Both the position numbers and the translations under genes were made by a program. Shown one piece after another: positions 53,751-61,266 of a stretch of DNA of 64,000 bases. The DNA lies in NCBI GenBank assembly GCA_025360015.1, contig JANYCZ010000055.1, positions 1 through 64,000 of the forward strand, given 5' to 3'. The notes under the pieces were generated by a model, which ran no database searches, was not told where the DNA came from, and was given only the letters and a program-made list of their open reading frames with translations. Each line of letters starts with the position of its first letter. The stretch's first letter is position 1. The DNA comes from Verrucomicrobiota bacterium. Its GTDB lineage: Bacteria > Verrucomicrobiota > Verrucomicrobiia > Verrucomicrobiales > Verrucomicrobiaceae.

Positions 53751-54530
53751 ATGCCGACCTCCCAGCAGCTCCTTCTTGCCGCCACGCTCATTTTTGTGGG
53801 TGCGATCGTGCAGGCCTTGCTGGCGCTCAAGTCAGGCGCGTGGAAGCAGGGACGCGCGCAGTTTTTGCTCATGGTGCTCGGCTTTGCGCTGCAGACGGAT
53901 TTCATCTACCTGCGCGGAAAGGAAGTGGGGCAGTGCCCGATGAAAAGTCTGGCGGACATCCTCGTCTTCATCGCGTGGAGCATCGTGATGCTTTATTTTC
54001 TGCTTGGCTCCTCCTTCCGGCTGTCCCTACTGGGGCTGTTCACGGCTCCATTGGTCAGCATCATGCACGGCATCGCGCTCACGGCAGGGTTTGCCCCGTA
54101 CCCACCCAAGGGGCAGATCAATGCGCTCGTGGAACTGCACATCGCGCTGGCGCTCATCGCCTATGCGGCCTTTGCCTTGGCCTGCATCACCGGCGTGATG
54201 TACCTCGTCCAGGAGCGCATGCTCAAGCGCCACCAAATCGGCGGCCTGTTTTATCAATTGCCGCCGATCCAGGGGCTCGCGCAGGCGATCCAGCGCCTCG
54301 TGTGGCTCGGTCTGCTCTTGCTGAGCATTTCGCTGGGTGTTTCCTTTGCCCTGCACCTGCCCATGACCAAGACCGGCCATGTCGTCTTCGCCTGGGGCGT
54401 TTGGGCGCTGTATGCCGTTTGCGCATTTCTCATGTGGCGGCATTTCACCTCCCCGCGCAAGACCGCGTGGCTGGCCGTCATCGGCTTCATTCTCCCGTTC
54501 ATCTCTCTGTGGATCGTCACGCATGCCTGA
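53751..54530 (+). CDS. CcsA/HemX-type cytochrome c assembly membrane protein
   Basis: 259 residues from the ATG at 53751, eight hydrophobic helices. It carries the pattern of the CcsA/CcmC/HemX superfamily, including ALVELHIALALIAYAAFALACITGVMYL with its histidine and HLPMTKTGHVVFAWGVWALY. The tryptophan-rich WWD motif of true heme exporters is not obvious. It overlaps hemA by eight bases, the HemX position seen in other bacteria, so a role in HemA stability or heme/cytochrome c assembly is likely. Confidence 0.82.
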   Translation: MPTSQQLLLAATLIFVGAIVQALLALKSGAWKQGRAQFLLMVLGFALQTDFIYLRGKEVGQCPMKSLADILVFIAWSIVMLYFLLGSSFRLSLLGLFTAPLVSIMHGIALTAGFAPYPPKGQINALVELHIALALIAYAAFALACITGVMYLVQERMLKRHQIGGLFYQLPPIQGLAQAIQRLVWLGLLLLSISLGVSFALHLPMTKTGHVVFAWGVWALYAVCAFLMWRHFTSPRKTAWLAVIGFILPFISLWIVTHA

Positions 54531-55587
54531 GCCGAAGGACATTCGCAACGGCCTCGTCTGTGTGGGCCTGAACTACAAAACCACGCCTGTCGAGGTGCGT
54601 GAGCGCCTGGCGTTTCCAGAGTCGAAGGTGCCGGATGCCGTCCAAGAGGTGCGCGGGCTGCCGGGCTTCGAAGAATGCGTGGTGCTCAGCACCTGCAACC
54701 GCGTGGAGCTCTACGCCACGCACGCCCTGCCCAGCGGCGATGACGGCCACGCGGCCCTGCGCGAGTACCTCGTCACACGCTTCGAACTGCAGCCGGAACA
54801 CGCGGAGGCTCTGGTGCTGTACAATCTCGACTCCGCCGAAGCGGCGCGGCACCTCTTCCGTGTGGTCAGCGGGCTGGATTCCATGGTGCTGGGCGAGACG
54901 GAAATATTCGGCCAGGTCAAAGCCGCCTACAAAGTCGCGCTCGACACCGGCACCACCAGTCGCGCACTGAACAAGCTCTTTCAGCAGGCCTTCACGGTGG
55001 GCAAAAAAGTGCGCAACGAGACCACCATTCAGCGCGGCTCCACCAGCGTGGGCAGCGTAGCGGTGGATCTGGCGGAAAAAGTGCACGACCTGAAGGAATG
55101 CCGCGTCATGCTCGTGGGTGCCGGCGAGATGAGCCGCACCTGCGCGCAGAGCCTGCTCTCACGCGGCGCGAAAAGCATCATCGTCTCCAACCGCAGCTAC
55201 GACAAAGCCGTGGAACTCGCCGCCGAGATGAAGGGCACCGCGATGAAATTCGACGAGTGGGAGCACGCCCTGCATGAGGTGGACGTCATCATCTCCAGCA
55301 CCAGCGCCCCACATTTTGTCATCAAGCCGGAGCAGATCGACCAGGTCATGCGCAAGCGTCGCTGGGAGCCGCTGCTCATCATCGACATCGCCGTACCGCG
55401 TGACGTGGACCCGGCAGTGAACAACATCGAAGGCGTGTATCTTTACGACATCGACGCCCTCCAGGCCATCGCCGACGAAGGCCGCCGCGAACGCATGCGT
55501 CAGCTCGCCTCCTGCGAGCACATCATCGAAGAGCAGCTCGCCAAATACGGCTTTCTCAAGCCCGGCGGCGGCCTGGTGCCCGCCTGA
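54523..55587 (+). CDS. hemA: glutamyl-tRNA reductase, short form
   Basis: 354 residues from the ATG at 54523 (MPEPKDIRNGLVCVGLNYKT). Catalytic cysteine in VVLSTCNRVELYA, then DSMVLGETEIFGQVK, the NADPH domain VMLVGAGEMSRTCAQ and DIAVPRDVDPAVNNI. Enzymes of this family are usually about 420 residues; here the C-terminal dimerisation helices are cut to about 30 residues. The first step of C5-pathway heme synthesis is expected. It is coupled to the CcsA/HemX-type gene. Confidence 0.93.
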   Translation: MPEPKDIRNGLVCVGLNYKTTPVEVRERLAFPESKVPDAVQEVRGLPGFEECVVLSTCNRVELYATHALPSGDDGHAALREYLVTRFELQPEHAEALVLYNLDSAEAARHLFRVVSGLDSMVLGETEIFGQVKAAYKVALDTGTTSRALNKLFQQAFTVGKKVRNETTIQRGSTSVGSVAVDLAEKVHDLKECRVMLVGAGEMSRTCAQSLLSRGAKSIIVSNRSYDKAVELAAEMKGTAMKFDEWEHALHEVDVIISSTSAPHFVIKPEQIDQVMRKRRWEPLLIIDIAVPRDVDPAVNNIEGVYLYDIDALQAIADEGRRERMRQLASCEHIIEEQLAKYGFLKPGGGLVPA

Positions 55588-55640
55588 GCGGAGCAAGGAT
55601 GCCCCTTGCCGATCCCAGCCGCCCGGTGCATGTTTGAGGC

Positions 55641-56030
55641 ATGTCAGTCGTAATGGAGACACCGCAGCGTGCATCGGACGAAGTGCCGATGTTCCCGCCT
55701 TGGCTCGACCTGCCGCCGAATTATTTGGTGCAGGACTGGATGCAATGGCAGCGTGGAAAAATTGTGGCCGGACGGTTGCGCGAGAATCCAAATTTGATGC
55801 AGACAGCCAAGGAGCGCCTTGAAGGCAGAAAATCGCTTCTTTACCGGCCGCAGGTGGAGTGGCTGGCGCTGTTGGAACGATCTAGCGTCGTACAGATATG
55901 CCAAATTTTGGAAGCTGCGGATGACGAAGGCCAGCGACTGCGGTCCTCCTCGCCGTTTCACGGCAGCCCATTCATCACCCCTGAAGAAAACGAAGATGTA
56001 CGGCAAAGAGCTTACGCTGGCAGATCTTGA
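55641..56030 (+). CDS. small unknown protein paired with a nucleotidyltransferase-like gene
   Basis: 129 residues: MFPPWLDLPPNYLVQDWMQW, a helical middle (QTAKERLEGRKSLLYRPQVEWLALLE, VVQICQILEAADDEGQRLRS) and a short basic tail. No family is recognised. It overlaps the next gene by 35 bases, so the two are obligately co-expressed. By position and size it is a candidate antitoxin or partner of the nucleotidyltransferase-like protein. It sits between hemA and hemC, where it does not belong functionally. Confidence 0.65.
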   Translation: MSVVMETPQRASDEVPMFPPWLDLPPNYLVQDWMQWQRGKIVAGRLRENPNLMQTAKERLEGRKSLLYRPQVEWLALLERSSVVQICQILEAADDEGQRLRSSSPFHGSPFITPEENEDVRQRAYAGRS

Positions 56031-56556
56031 AAAAGTGGGTCGCAAACTCAAATGGTGCGTGCCGGCGCTGACGGACGCCTACGTCATAGGTTCAGGTGCC
56101 GTCGCAGCCTTGCACCCGGAGCTTCCTGGGGAACTGCGCTTCTCCGTGGATTTTGACTTCGTTCCGCAGAATCTGCCCATTTTGTACTTCGACAGCATGC
56201 TGGTGGAACGTTTCATCGGAGCGGAGAGCGAATTTCGAGACACGGAACTGGTCTATGCGGATTACGCAACTCCCGACACGTTGCGCTGCACACCGCCGGG
56301 ATGGAAGGAGCGAGCGCATCAGATCATTCTTCCAGAAGGTCTCGTTTTGCACATTCTGGACGTCTGCGACGTCGCCTACAACAAACTCTACGCCGGACGG
56401 CCGAAGGATATCGTATGGGTGAGGGGCCTGCTGAAAACCGACATCATCACCTGGCCGCGGCTGGAGGAGCTGCATGCGGGCAATCCACTCGACGCGGCGG
56501 ATCGGGAGAAGGTGGAGCGCAGCATGGCGCTGGTGCGGGAGCAACCCGGCCTGTAG
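55996..56556 (+). CDS. nucleotidyltransferase-fold protein (AbiEii/DUF6036-like)
   Basis: 186 residues from the ATG at 55996. AYVIGSGAVAALHPELPG followed by RFSVDFDFVPQN gives the GS...DxD layout of minimal nucleotidyltransferases, and RPKDIVWVRGLLKTDIITWPRLEELH is like the C-terminal part of AbiEii/DUF6036 proteins. Such proteins are often toxins that act on tRNA or proteins, paired with an upstream antitoxin. The similarity is distant. A TGTGGCGACAG element starts seven bases after the stop, which supports a mobile origin. Confidence 0.65.
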   Translation: MYGKELTLADLEKVGRKLKWCVPALTDAYVIGSGAVAALHPELPGELRFSVDFDFVPQNLPILYFDSMLVERFIGAESEFRDTELVYADYATPDTLRCTPPGWKERAHQIILPEGLVLHILDVCDVAYNKLYAGRPKDIVWVRGLLKTDIITWPRLEELHAGNPLDAADREKVERSMALVREQPGL

Positions 56557-56562
56557 AATGAG

Positions 56563-56650
56563 TGTGGCGACAGCCCGCCCGCTCTTGAACGTGCCGAAAA
56601 CGTCCATGATTCGGTGCTCCTCCAGAAGCCGGGCGGTTTGGCAAAGCTGT
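56563..56650 (+). repeat. TGTGGCGACAG repeat, copy 3
   Basis: TGTGGCGACAGCCCGCCCG at 56563 and GGGCGGTTTGGCAAAGCTGT about 62 bases later. GCCCGCCCG and CGGGCGG arms can form a stem. It is the best preserved of the three copies and directly follows the nucleotidyltransferase pair. Confidence 0.55.
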
Positions 56651-56753
56651 CGGCGGGGGGATGAAAATAGCGCAGCTCGCCAAACACACCCCGCCTACGG
56701 CGAGCCTATTCCTTGCGTCCCGCCCCGGTACGTGAAAAGCTGCGCGCCCCACC

Positions 56754-57692
56754 ATGACCCCCGCAAAAATCATCCTTGGCACCCGTGGCAGCGAGCTGGC
56801 CCTCACGCAGACGAAAATGGTCACAGCGGAGCTGCTTGCCGCGCATCCGCAACTCAGCGTCGAGCGCCAGATCATCCTGACCAGCGGTGACAAGCGCCAG
56901 GACCTGCGCTTCTCCGAGTTCAGCGACGTGGCGCAGGTGGACAAGGGCATCTTCATCAAGGAACTCGAAATCGCGCTGGCAGACAGCCAGATCGACGCCG
57001 CCGTGCACAGCCTGAAGGACGTGCCGAGCGATCTCGCTGCGGGCTTCACCATCGCCGCCGTGCTGCCGCGTGCGGCCATTGAGGACGTGCTGGTCAGCGC
57101 ACATCCTTACACGCTCGAAACCCTGCCGCAGAATGCGCGCGTGGGCACCAGCAGCGTGCGGCGTGCGGCGCAGTTGAAGTTCTTGCGGCCTGACATCCAG
57201 ATCGTCGAGATCCGTGGCAACGTGCCCACGCGGGTGAAAAAAGTCATCGGTGAAAACGCGCTTGATGCCGTGCTGCTCGCCGCCGCGGGCCTGCAACGCC
57301 TGGGCTTGATGCAGGATGAGCAGATCCACATCGAAGGCGTCGCCCTGTGTGCTTTGACGCTTGATCCCGTAAAGTTTCTCCCCGCCGCCGGACAGGGAGC
57401 CATTGCCATCGAATGCCGCTCTGGCGATGAAGCGACGATTCAAGCCGTTCGTGCGCTCAACGACGCTGACACCGAATACCGCATTACCGCCGAGCGCGAG
57501 TTCTTGAAGATCCTCGGCGCTGGCTGCCAGACGCCCGTGGGCGCGCATACTTGGATCAAAGACGGCCAGCTCCACATGGCCGTCCGTGTCTTCAATGAAG
57601 CCGATCTCGCGCTGCCACCCGTCGAGCGCGAGGCCCAGCGCCCGGTGCAGGAAGCCGCGCAGCTCGCGGCAGATCTGGCGGGAATGCTGTGA
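56754..57692 (+). CDS. hemC: porphobilinogen deaminase (hydroxymethylbilane synthase)
   Basis: 312 residues. ILGTRGSELALTQTKMV, AAVHSLKDVPSDLAAGF, RVGTSSVRRAAQLKFLRPDIQIVEIRGNVPTRVKK and the cofactor cysteine in ILGAGCQTPVGAH. It polymerises porphobilinogen to hydroxymethylbilane. It would normally follow hemA directly; here the nucleotidyltransferase pair and a repeat separate them by 1.17 kb. Confidence 0.95.
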   Translation: MTPAKIILGTRGSELALTQTKMVTAELLAAHPQLSVERQIILTSGDKRQDLRFSEFSDVAQVDKGIFIKELEIALADSQIDAAVHSLKDVPSDLAAGFTIAAVLPRAAIEDVLVSAHPYTLETLPQNARVGTSSVRRAAQLKFLRPDIQIVEIRGNVPTRVKKVIGENALDAVLLAAAGLQRLGLMQDEQIHIEGVALCALTLDPVKFLPAAGQGAIAIECRSGDEATIQAVRALNDADTEYRITAEREFLKILGAGCQTPVGAHTWIKDGQLHMAVRVFNEADLALPPVEREAQRPVQEAAQLAADLAGML

Positions 57693-57810
57693 GGGAGAAA
57701 TGAAAGGCTCCCGAGCCAGAGGAAATGCCGGGTTCCGCGTGACAGCCTGAAACAGAACGCCGGAAACGCGGTTGTGAGCCCTGCACTCCTACCCTGCAGT
57801 CAATCCCCCA

Positions 57811-59025
57811 ATGCGCCTCTCCCTCTCTCTAGTACTCGCTGCCATCGCACTTTTCCCTCTGATGGCGGCGGCTCAAAGTGGACCGCGCTTCTTTGCGGCG
57901 AGGCCGGGATCTCTGGTGGAGGCGAAGAAGCGGATCGCGGCTGGGGACAAAGATCTGGAGCCCGCTTTCAAGAAGCTGATCAAAGACGCTGACAAGGCGC
58001 TGCAGGAGACGCCGCCCTCCGTAATGGAGAAAACCAAGCTGCCGCCCAGCCGGGACAAGCACGACTACATCAGCCTCGCACCGTATTTCTGGCCGGATCC
58101 GTCCAAGCGGGATGGCCTGCCCTACATCCGCAAGGACGGTAAGACGAACCCGGACAGCAAACTGCCCGAGCTGAATGACGTGCCGCGCCTTTTGCTCATG
58201 GCCAAATCGGTCGAGAGCCTGTCGCTGGCGTACTATTTCACCGGCAAGCAGGACTACGCAGCGCATGCGGCCAAGTTCATCCGCACCTGGTTTCTGGATG
58301 CGGCGACGCGCATGAATCCGCATTTCAAATTCGCGCAGGCCGTGCTGGGCGAAAACGACGGCCGCGCCGAAGGCATTCTGGAGGCACGCCACCTCGCCAT
58401 CGCGGCAGACGCACTCGGACTGCTGACCGGTTCGGAAGCGTGGAAGCCCGCAGACCAGCAGGCCATGGACAAATGGCTGACCACCTTTGTGCACTGGCTC
58501 ATGACCAGCCCCACCGGCCGGGAAGAGCACAATGCCAAGAACAACCACGGCACCTGGGCGGACGTGACCACCGTGCGCCTCGCTCTGTGTCTGAACCGCC
58601 CCGACATCGCCTCCAAGCTGCTCAAGGCTGCGCAGCGCGAGCGCATCGGAGTGCAGATCGAGAAAGACGGCAGCCAGCCGCTGGAGCTCGCGCGCACCGC
58701 CTCATTCAGCTACTGCTGGTTCAACATCGAGGCGCTAAGCGAGCTGGCCAATCTCGGCGACCACGCCGGCGTGAATCTGTGGGCCTACACCGGCAGCAGT
58801 GGCCGGGGCTTGCGACGCGCCGTGGAGTACATGCTGCCGTATGTGGATGTGCCCGCCAAGGACTGGCCGCATGAGCAGATCAAAGAAAAGAAGGAACAGG
58901 ACTATCTGCCCCTCCTCCGCATGGCGGCGCTGGCATATAGCTCATCCGAGATGGAAGGCATCGTCGAAAAGCACGCCGACTGGCAGACCCAGCGCTTTCA
59001 GCTTCTGTTTGTGACGCAGCCTTGA
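57811..59025 (+). CDS. secreted alginate-lyase-family protein (alpha/alpha toroid)
   Basis: 404 residues with a signal peptide (MRLSLSLVLAAIALFPLMAAA). Pattern of the PL5-like alginate lyase family: SRDKHDYISLAPYFWPDPSKRDGLPYIRKDG, DVPRLLLMAKSVESLSLAYYFTGKQDYA, and the catalytic-type motif AKNNHGTWAD with FSYCWFNIEALSELA. It degrades uronate-rich or related polysaccharide; the precise substrate is not determined. A short palindrome CTTGATGCTGCATCAAG covers the stop codon. Confidence 0.85.
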   Translation: MRLSLSLVLAAIALFPLMAAAQSGPRFFAARPGSLVEAKKRIAAGDKDLEPAFKKLIKDADKALQETPPSVMEKTKLPPSRDKHDYISLAPYFWPDPSKRDGLPYIRKDGKTNPDSKLPELNDVPRLLLMAKSVESLSLAYYFTGKQDYAAHAAKFIRTWFLDAATRMNPHFKFAQAVLGENDGRAEGILEARHLAIAADALGLLTGSEAWKPADQQAMDKWLTTFVHWLMTSPTGREEHNAKNNHGTWADVTTVRLALCLNRPDIASKLLKAAQRERIGVQIEKDGSQPLELARTASFSYCWFNIEALSELANLGDHAGVNLWAYTGSSGRGLRRAVEYMLPYVDVPAKDWPHEQIKEKKEQDYLPLLRMAALAYSSSEMEGIVEKHADWQTQRFQLLFVTQP

Positions 59026-59162
59026 TGCTGCATCAAGGTGGAAGAGATGTGATGCGGCCATGAGCCGCAGCAGCAAAGGGAGGCGTGCAATCCGCAGCCA
59101 TTTTTATAATGCGCAGTGATTGGCTGAATAGACGCGCAGGGGCTGCGTCGGACTCTTTACCT

Positions 59163-59465
59163 ATGAAAACTAAATTGGTTCTTCTTTTCACCGCCATTCT
59201 CACCCTGGGTTCGTTAAGTTCATGCATCGCCCCTTACGGCGGCGGCTACGGCTATGGGGGGTACGGCGGCGGCTACTACCGTCCTCTGTACGGCAGCTAC
59301 GGCTACAACCGCTATGGCGGCGGTTACGGTGGCAGCCGCTATGCAGGCTACGGCGGCAGCCGGGGCTACGGTGGCTTTGGCGGGGGCGGCTATCATGGAG
59401 GTGGCTTTGGTGGTGGCGGCTACGGCGGCCGTGGCGGTGGCTTTGGTGGTGGCCATCACCATTAA
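59163..59465 (+). CDS. Gly/Tyr-rich lipoprotein
   Basis: 100 residues from the ATG at 59163. Signal peptide with lipobox LSSC (C21), then almost only Gly, Tyr, Arg and Ser in irregular GGYG repeats, ending GGGHHH. Probably a surface-exposed disordered lipoprotein. The low complexity opens antisense frames, which are ignored. The histidine end could bind metal, but this is speculation. Confidence 0.75.
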   Translation: MKTKLVLLFTAILTLGSLSSCIAPYGGGYGYGGYGGGYYRPLYGSYGYNRYGGGYGGSRYAGYGGSRGYGGFGGGGYHGGGFGGGGYGGRGGGFGGGHHH

Positions 59466-59515
59466 GACAGCTCCTAGAGCTGCCCTATCACGCCAGTTCT
59501 TCAGCTTTTCTTCGC

Positions 59516-59548
59516 AGCGCCCGGACTTTGCTCCGGGCGCTGTTTTTT
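59516..59548 (+). terminator. intrinsic terminator after the Gly/Tyr-rich gene
   Basis: Stem AGCGCCCGGA / TCCGGGCGCT (59516-59541) followed by GTTTTTT. A second small hairpin CAGCTC / GAGCTG lies at 59468-59482. Confidence 0.88.
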
Positions 59549-59554
59549 AGGTAC

Positions 59555-59743
59555 TCATGCCCGTGACTCCGGCTCCCAGCCAAAAAACGGATAATCATTC
59601 TCCGGCACAAACTTGGACTCGGAAACCGCTGGCGGCTCCTCGCCGCTGGTGATGAGCGGCACGCCCAGCGAGGCAGCGACAGTGCCTTGGATTGCGCCGA
59701 ATAAGGCCTCGCGTCGGGTGAGGAGATGGGATTCAGTTTTCAT
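59555..59743 (-). CDS. Tat-signal mini-protein
   Basis: 62 residues: a twin-arginine start (LLTRREALFGAIQGTVAASLG), a hydrophobic stretch, then a short acidic tail ending FFGWEPESRA. Its ATG overlaps the stop of the upstream FAD-oxidoreductase gene by four bases. In sugar oxidoreductase systems of other bacteria a small Tat-signal subunit is made with the FAD subunit and carries it out by hitchhiking. The same role is possible here, but this protein is much shorter than those subunits. Confidence 0.65.
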   Translation of the reverse strand: MKTESHLLTRREALFGAIQGTVAASLGVPLITSGEEPPAVSESKFVPENDYPFFGWEPESRA

Positions 59744-61035
59744 GCGTCGCTAAACGGGCCTCCATTTTGTTTGGAGAGTGCTTCACGGACTTTCACGCCA
59801 TCGAGCGTTCCGATCTCGGTTTTCGCGGCCATCGCCAGCGCAGCGGCGGTGCCGGCAGCCTCTCCCAGGGCCATGGCGGTGGCAGTCACGCGGCTGGAAG
59901 CGCTGGCCTCGCTGCTCGCGCTGTGGCAGCGGCCGGCAACGAGGAGGTTGCTCACCGTCTTCGGTACCAGCGTGCGGTAGGAGATGTCATAAGGCTTGGG
60001 CTGGAAGCCGGAGCCGGTGAAGGGTTTATCCAGCGTGACCTCGGGCGGATGAATGTCGAGGAACCAGCACCCAGTGGCGATGGCGTCCGCGTGGCGCGTG
60101 GTCTGCTGCAGATCTTCGAGCGTGAGCACGTTCAGGCCCACGATGCGCCTCGTGTCGCGCACGCCGATGAAGGGTCCGCTCATGATGTAGTAGCTGTTTT
60201 CAAAGCCGGGCACCTTCGCCTTCCAGTCATTGAACATCGTCCACGCATCCTTGCGCCCCTGCATCTCCGCACGGGTGAAGTCCGCGGCATTCGTGGCATC
60301 GGCCGGCACGCGCGTGGCGTGTACGTAGCACTCGTCTTTCGCGAAGGCAAAGATGAGCCCCGGGCCATAGAAATAGGGCAGCCTCCCCTCTTTGTGCGCG
60401 GCGATGAGCGCCTTCTTCGCCGCCTCACGCGTCTCCTTGACCGGCACCACATTGCCGATGCGGAAATGCATCGTCAGCGGCATCAGCGGCTTGGACATAG
60501 TCGTCGGACATCCCGCCCAATGCGCGATGTCGCCATCGCCCGTGCAGTCGATCACCTGCCGTGCCTCCACCCGCGTAAGTCCATCCTTGTTCGCGATGAC
60601 CACCGCCGCCACGCGGCCTTCCTTTACCTCCACATCGCAGGCGGTGCTGTGGTAGAGCACACGCAGTTTGTCCCCATGCTGCAAAATGAGGTCGTCCGTG
60701 AGAATCTTAAACTCCTCAATATTCGGAATCCACACGCTGCCCCAGTACTTCGTGATAAGGTCCGCCCGCAGATCATCAATCCGCTGCGCCCCCTCCTTCG
60801 CCACACCCAGCTTCCGCAGCAGCTCCAGCGCGATGCCCTTCACCACAAACCTCCCGCTCGGCTTGTCGATCAGCCCATCAAAATAAGGCAGCCCCACCGT
60901 CGTGATGATGCCCCCAGAAAATCCCGCCCGTTCAATGAGCAGGGTCTGCGCCCCATTCCGCGCCGAAGCCAGCGCCGCCGCGATCCCCGCGCAACCTCCG
61001 CCGCAGACGAGGACATCCGTTTGAAGTGTTTTCAT
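59740..61035 (-). CDS. FAD-dependent oxidoreductase
   Basis: 431 residues from the ATG at 61035; the longer reading from 61221 crosses the TonB promoter region. Dinucleotide fold TDVLVCGGGCAGIAAALASARNGAQTLLIERAGFSGG, then GDGDIAHWAGCPTT and the C-terminal FAD contact LLVAGRCHSASSEASASSRV. It belongs to the FAD_oxidored type common in Verrucomicrobiota and Planctomycetota. No signal peptide, but the coupled Tat mini-protein may export it. The substrate is probably a sugar or other alcohol; not proven. Confidence 0.85.
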   Translation of the reverse strand: MKTLQTDVLVCGGGCAGIAAALASARNGAQTLLIERAGFSGGIITTVGLPYFDGLIDKPSGRFVVKGIALELLRKLGVAKEGAQRIDDLRADLITKYWGSVWIPNIEEFKILTDDLILQHGDKLRVLYHSTACDVEVKEGRVAAVVIANKDGLTRVEARQVIDCTGDGDIAHWAGCPTTMSKPLMPLTMHFRIGNVVPVKETREAAKKALIAAHKEGRLPYFYGPGLIFAFAKDECYVHATRVPADATNAADFTRAEMQGRKDAWTMFNDWKAKVPGFENSYYIMSGPFIGVRDTRRIVGLNVLTLEDLQQTTRHADAIATGCWFLDIHPPEVTLDKPFTGSGFQPKPYDISYRTLVPKTVSNLLVAGRCHSASSEASASSRVTATAMALGEAAGTAAALAMAAKTEIGTLDGVKVREALSKQNGGPFSDA

Positions 61036-61188
61036 GAATCGAAAGCATAGCGGGCAGGCCAGCGCGATTGCCACCCAAAAGTGCCTGGCAACTGCAGCGC
61101 ACAGACCCGGCATGCTTTTTTGGGGAAGCCCGAACATGCCCTCTCTGAGCCTCCACAAATCCGCAAAATACGCATACAGAGATGCTAT

Positions 61189-61204
61189 TGAGACTCTATC
61201 GCAA
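61189..61204 (-). promoter_or_regulatory. Fur-box-like site 1
   Basis: TGAGACTCTATCGCAA, the reverse complement of TTGCGATAGAGTCTCA. It is an inverted copy of sites 2 and 3, consensus TTGCGAN4RTCTCA. The arms resemble Fur-type boxes (TTGCGA...TCTCA). Confidence 0.5.
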
Positions 61205-61212
61205 AAAAGAAC

Positions 61213-61228
61213 TTGCGACATCGTCTCA
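61213..61228 (+). promoter_or_regulatory. Fur-box-like site 2
   Basis: TTGCGACATCGTCTCA, 24 bases from site 1. Together sites 1 and 2 form an interrupted palindrome (TGAGAC-CGCAA / TTGCG-GTCTCA). Confidence 0.5.
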
Positions 61229-61250
61229 CTCGTTCATTTTCAGCGCCCAA

Positions 61251-61266
61251 TTGCGACAGAATCTCA
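61251..61266 (+). promoter_or_regulatory. Fur-box-like site 3
   Basis: TTGCGACAGAATCTCA, directly abutting the proposed receptor ATG at 61267. Binding here would block transcription or initiation. Confidence 0.5.
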
